The position numbers and the translations under genes were made by a program. The notes under the pieces were generated by a model. That model was not told the DNA's origin. It worked only from the letters and a program-made list of their open reading frames with translations, and did not search any database. 64,000 nucleotides of DNA from Actinomycetales bacterium Actino_02 (lineage in GTDB: Bacteria; Actinomycetota; Actinomycetes; Propionibacteriales; Propionibacteriaceae). The stretch is taken from positions 1-64,000 of the forward strand of contig LUYM01000020.1 in assembly GCA_001603275.1 (NCBI GenBank). Direction: 5' to 3'. The number at the start of each line of letters is the position of its first letter. Position 1 is the stretch's first letter. Positions 62,085 through 64,000 of this stretch are shown piece after piece.

Positions 62085-64000
62085 TCAGTGCTTGACCGAA
62101 TGGCTACTCGAGGTGGCCGAGGTCGTGGTGTAGCCGGACTTGCTGGCGGTGATCTTCACCGAGATCTTCTTGCCGCGATCCCGCCAGGTCAGCTTGTACT
62201 TGTACTTGGTGGCGCCGCTGATCGACTTGCCGTTACGCAGCCAGCGATAGCTGTAGCTGGACGGGCTCGGCGACCAGGTGCCCTTGTACGCACGAAGAGT
62301 GCGACCGGACTTGTAGGTACCGCTGATGCTCGGGGTGCCCTTGGCGAACACGCCGGCGGCGACCGACGAGGTCTCGGTGCTGAACCGGATCGAACGTTGG
62401 TCGCCGAGGCTCGCGGTCACCTTGACCAGCATGTTCTTGCCCTTGTCGCTGGAAGTCAGCAGGTAGGACATCCCGGTGGCTCCGCTGATCTTCGACCCAC
62501 TGCGGTACCACTGGTAGCTCAACGTCGCCTCGCTGCCGGCAGTCGTCTCGGCGGTGAGGCTCTGGCCCACTCGCACGGTCCCGCTGATCTGTGGTGCTGC
62601 TGCCTGCAGGCCGGCCGCACTGGGGGTGACAGTCAGATTGCCGGCCAGGGCACGTACCGCGGCTGCGGCGTTCAGGCGTCCAGCCCCGCAGCGCGTGCAG
62701 GAAGGCGTCGCGTCGGCCGACTGGGTCAGCAGGTACTTGACGTCGCTGTAAGTGAGACTCGGATCGATCGACTTGAGCAAGGCGGCGGCGCCGGCCACAT
62801 GGGGAGCGGCCATCGAGGTGCCGGCCATGTAGGCGTATCCGGGGCTGCTGGGCTTGGTGTTGCCCAGGTTGATGGTGGAGAGGATGTCGTCTGCGGCGGA
62901 GATCGAGTTCGCGCCACCTGGGGCCGACAAGGTGACTTGCCGTGTGGAGTCGCCGTAATTGCTGTAGCCGGCCAGGGTTCCGCTCGGTCCGGTGGCGGCC
63001 ACCGAGATGACGTTGTTGCAGTTCGCCGGGCTGGAGGTGGACACAGGCCGAGCGCTGTTGCCGGCGGCGACGACGACCACGACCCCCTTCGCGGTGGCCG
63101 CGTTGATGGCGGACTGCATTGCCACCCCGCACGCCTCGGTTGTGCCCAGGGACATGTTGATCACATCGACGGGCTGGGAGTTCGTCGGCAGATTCGCGAC
63201 CGGGATGCCGGCGGCCCAGAGGATGGCCGTGATGACGTCCTGCTCGTCGCCGCCATCGTGGCCCAGGACCCGCAGCGGCTCGATCTTCGTGTCCGGAGCA
63301 ACCCCAGCAACGCCGAGGTGGTTGTTCGCGATGGCTGCGATGATCCCGGCCACGTGGGTGCCGTGCCAAGACGAGTATTCCCGGCTCGTGTAGTCGCCGG
63401 GATCACTCGGGTTGGAGTCCGGGCCGCCTCCGTCGCCGGCAACCGTCGGATCGGTGATGAAGTCGTAGCCGTCGATGATGTTGCCGCCGATGATCCGCGC
63501 GCTCGAGCCGGTCAGGTCGGGATGGGCGGTGATGCCGGTGTCGATCACGCCGACCACGGCGTTCGCGCCGGTTGAGGTGGGCCAGGCATCTTCTGCGTGA
63601 GTGCCGTAGGTGCCGCTGCTCGACAGGTTCCACAGCAGGTTGTAGTAGGCGTCATCGGTCGTTGTCGGACGGAACCAGCCCGCACCCTCGGCGGCCTTCA
63701 CGCCCTTGAGGTCTGTGACCTGATCCTCGACCTTCGTGGTCTCAGAGTCGGTCAACGGTGCGTCCAGCGTGACCGCGGCCATCGAGTCGGTGATCGGGAC
63801 GACCTTGGCGACCTGTGCGTCAGCGACCTGGTCTGCCACCTTCGCCACCGCGGCCTCTGCGGCCTTGGCCGGGTCGGACTGCGCCTTGTCGAAGGTCACG
63901 ATGAGAGTCTGCGTCGCCGGATCGGACGACGCGTCCGTCGTCGGGTCGGAGGCTGTCGACTCCGTCGGTGAGGGACTGCTGCTGGCAGTCGGCGCGGGAG
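62085..64000 (-). CDS. Secreted S8 serine protease with Ig-like repeats, 5' truncated by window end
   Basis: The last 638 or so codons of a subtilase; the frame remains open to the window edge. Visible from the N-side: a Ser/Thr/Pro/Asp-rich linker, an I9-type propeptide (T-L-I-V-T-F-D-K-A-Q), then the catalytic domain with Asp (V-G-V-I-D-T-G-I), His (W-H-G-T-H-V-A-G) and Ser (A-G-T-S-M-A-A-P-H). At the C-terminus, two Ig-like repeats (I-S-G-T-x-x-x-G, Y-x-W/Y-R, S-G-A-T) probably bind the cell surface. The signal peptide must lie beyond 64000. No C-terminal membrane helix is seen, so it is not a mycosin. Confidence 0.92.
   Translation of the reverse strand, partial: PAPTASSSPSPTESTASDPTTDASSDPATQTLIVTFDKAQSDPAKAAEAAVAKVADQVADAQVAKVVPITDSMAAVTLDAPLTDSETTKVEDQVTDLKGVKAAEGAGWFRPTTTDDAYYNLLWNLSSSGTYGTHAEDAWPTSTGANAVVGVIDTGITAHPDLTGSSARIIGGNIIDGYDFITDPTVAGDGGGPDSNPSDPGDYTSREYSSWHGTHVAGIIAAIANNHLGVAGVAPDTKIEPLRVLGHDGGDEQDVITAILWAAGIPVANLPTNSQPVDVINMSLGTTEACGVAMQSAINAATAKGVVVVVAAGNSARPVSTSSPANCNNVISVAATGPSGTLAGYSNYGDSTRQVTLSAPGGANSISAADDILSTINLGNTKPSSPGYAYMAGTSMAAPHVAGAAALLKSIDPSLTYSDVKYLLTQSADATPSCTRCGAGRLNAAAAVRALAGNLTVTPSAAGLQAAAPQISGTVRVGQSLTAETTAGSEATLSYQWYRSGSKISGATGMSYLLTSSDKGKNMLVKVTASLGDQRSIRFSTETSSVAAGVFAKGTPSISGTYKSGRTLRAYKGTWSPSPSSYSYRWLRNGKSISGATKYKYKLTWRDRGKKISVKITASKSGYTTTSATSSSHSVKH

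Noticed and set aside
62085-64000. Subtilase considered as the mycosin (MycP) of the T7SS-like locus
   Set aside because: It is about 46 kb away, has an I9 propeptide and C-terminal Ig-like repeats, and lacks a C-terminal membrane anchor.

Overview
The window is high-GC DNA from an actinobacterium. Third codon positions are overwhelmingly G or C, GTG starts are common, and nearly all of it is coding. The order phoH-ybeY-corC-era-(recO, uppS)-(zur, glyS)-dus-dgt-dnaG is the actinobacterial core block also seen, rearranged, in Mycobacterium. The araB/araD/araA, chvE-gguAB and ROK sugar loci, together with the cell-envelope genes, would fit the Propionibacteriaceae. That family-level placement is inference. 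No tRNA, rRNA, insertion sequence, prophage or CRISPR array was seen.

Region 1 (1-16.1 kb) is a type VII secretion (T7SS)-like locus. It holds a DUF58 protein, a membrane transglutaminase-fold protein that has lost its catalytic Cys, three FHA-domain proteins (one with an RDD membrane domain, one with a C-terminal helix-turn-helix-like part), and a 1473-residue EssC/EccC-type ATPase carrying a ubiquitin-like and an FHA domain. These are followed by secretion-substrate-like proteins, two small partner proteins, a WXG100-like protein without its Trp, and a zinc-ribbon membrane protein. The first six genes are chained by 4-bp stop/start overlaps. No EccB/D/E, EssA/B or mycosin gene is in the window.

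Region 2 (16.1-32.8 kb) is the core block broken up by accessory genes: yhhQ, a DUF5709 gene, prolyl aminopeptidase, phoH (CTG start), ybeY, a divergent mocR/yczE pair, a CNNM/CorC gene, era, leuA with a leucine leader-peptide attenuator, argG, uppS, hsp20 with both HAIR and CIRCE operators, an aldo/keto reductase and recO.

Region 3 (30.4-39.4 kb) is L-arabinose use: araB on the minus strand, then beyond recO a plus-strand araD-araA-chvE-gguA-gguB unit behind two matching operator-like palindromes. Region 4 (39.4-42.6 kb) is a minus-strand znuA-znuC-znuB-zur operon with a Zur-like box inside an apparently leaderless promoter.

Region 5 (42.6-57.4 kb) has glyS, dus, a minus-strand ROK-regulator/ABC importer/NagZ/ROK-kinase operon for amino-sugar recovery, a DUF4190-like membrane protein, dgt, dnaG and an atypical sigma factor. 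Region 6 (57.4-64 kb) has an ABC-2 exporter pair, an AEC transporter, a small lipoprotein, a TSUP permease, and a subtilase with Ig-like repeats whose N-terminus lies beyond the window.

A recurring feature is a -10-like hexamer 6-7 nt before the start codon of many housekeeping genes without a Shine-Dalgarno site, which suggests widespread leaderless transcription.
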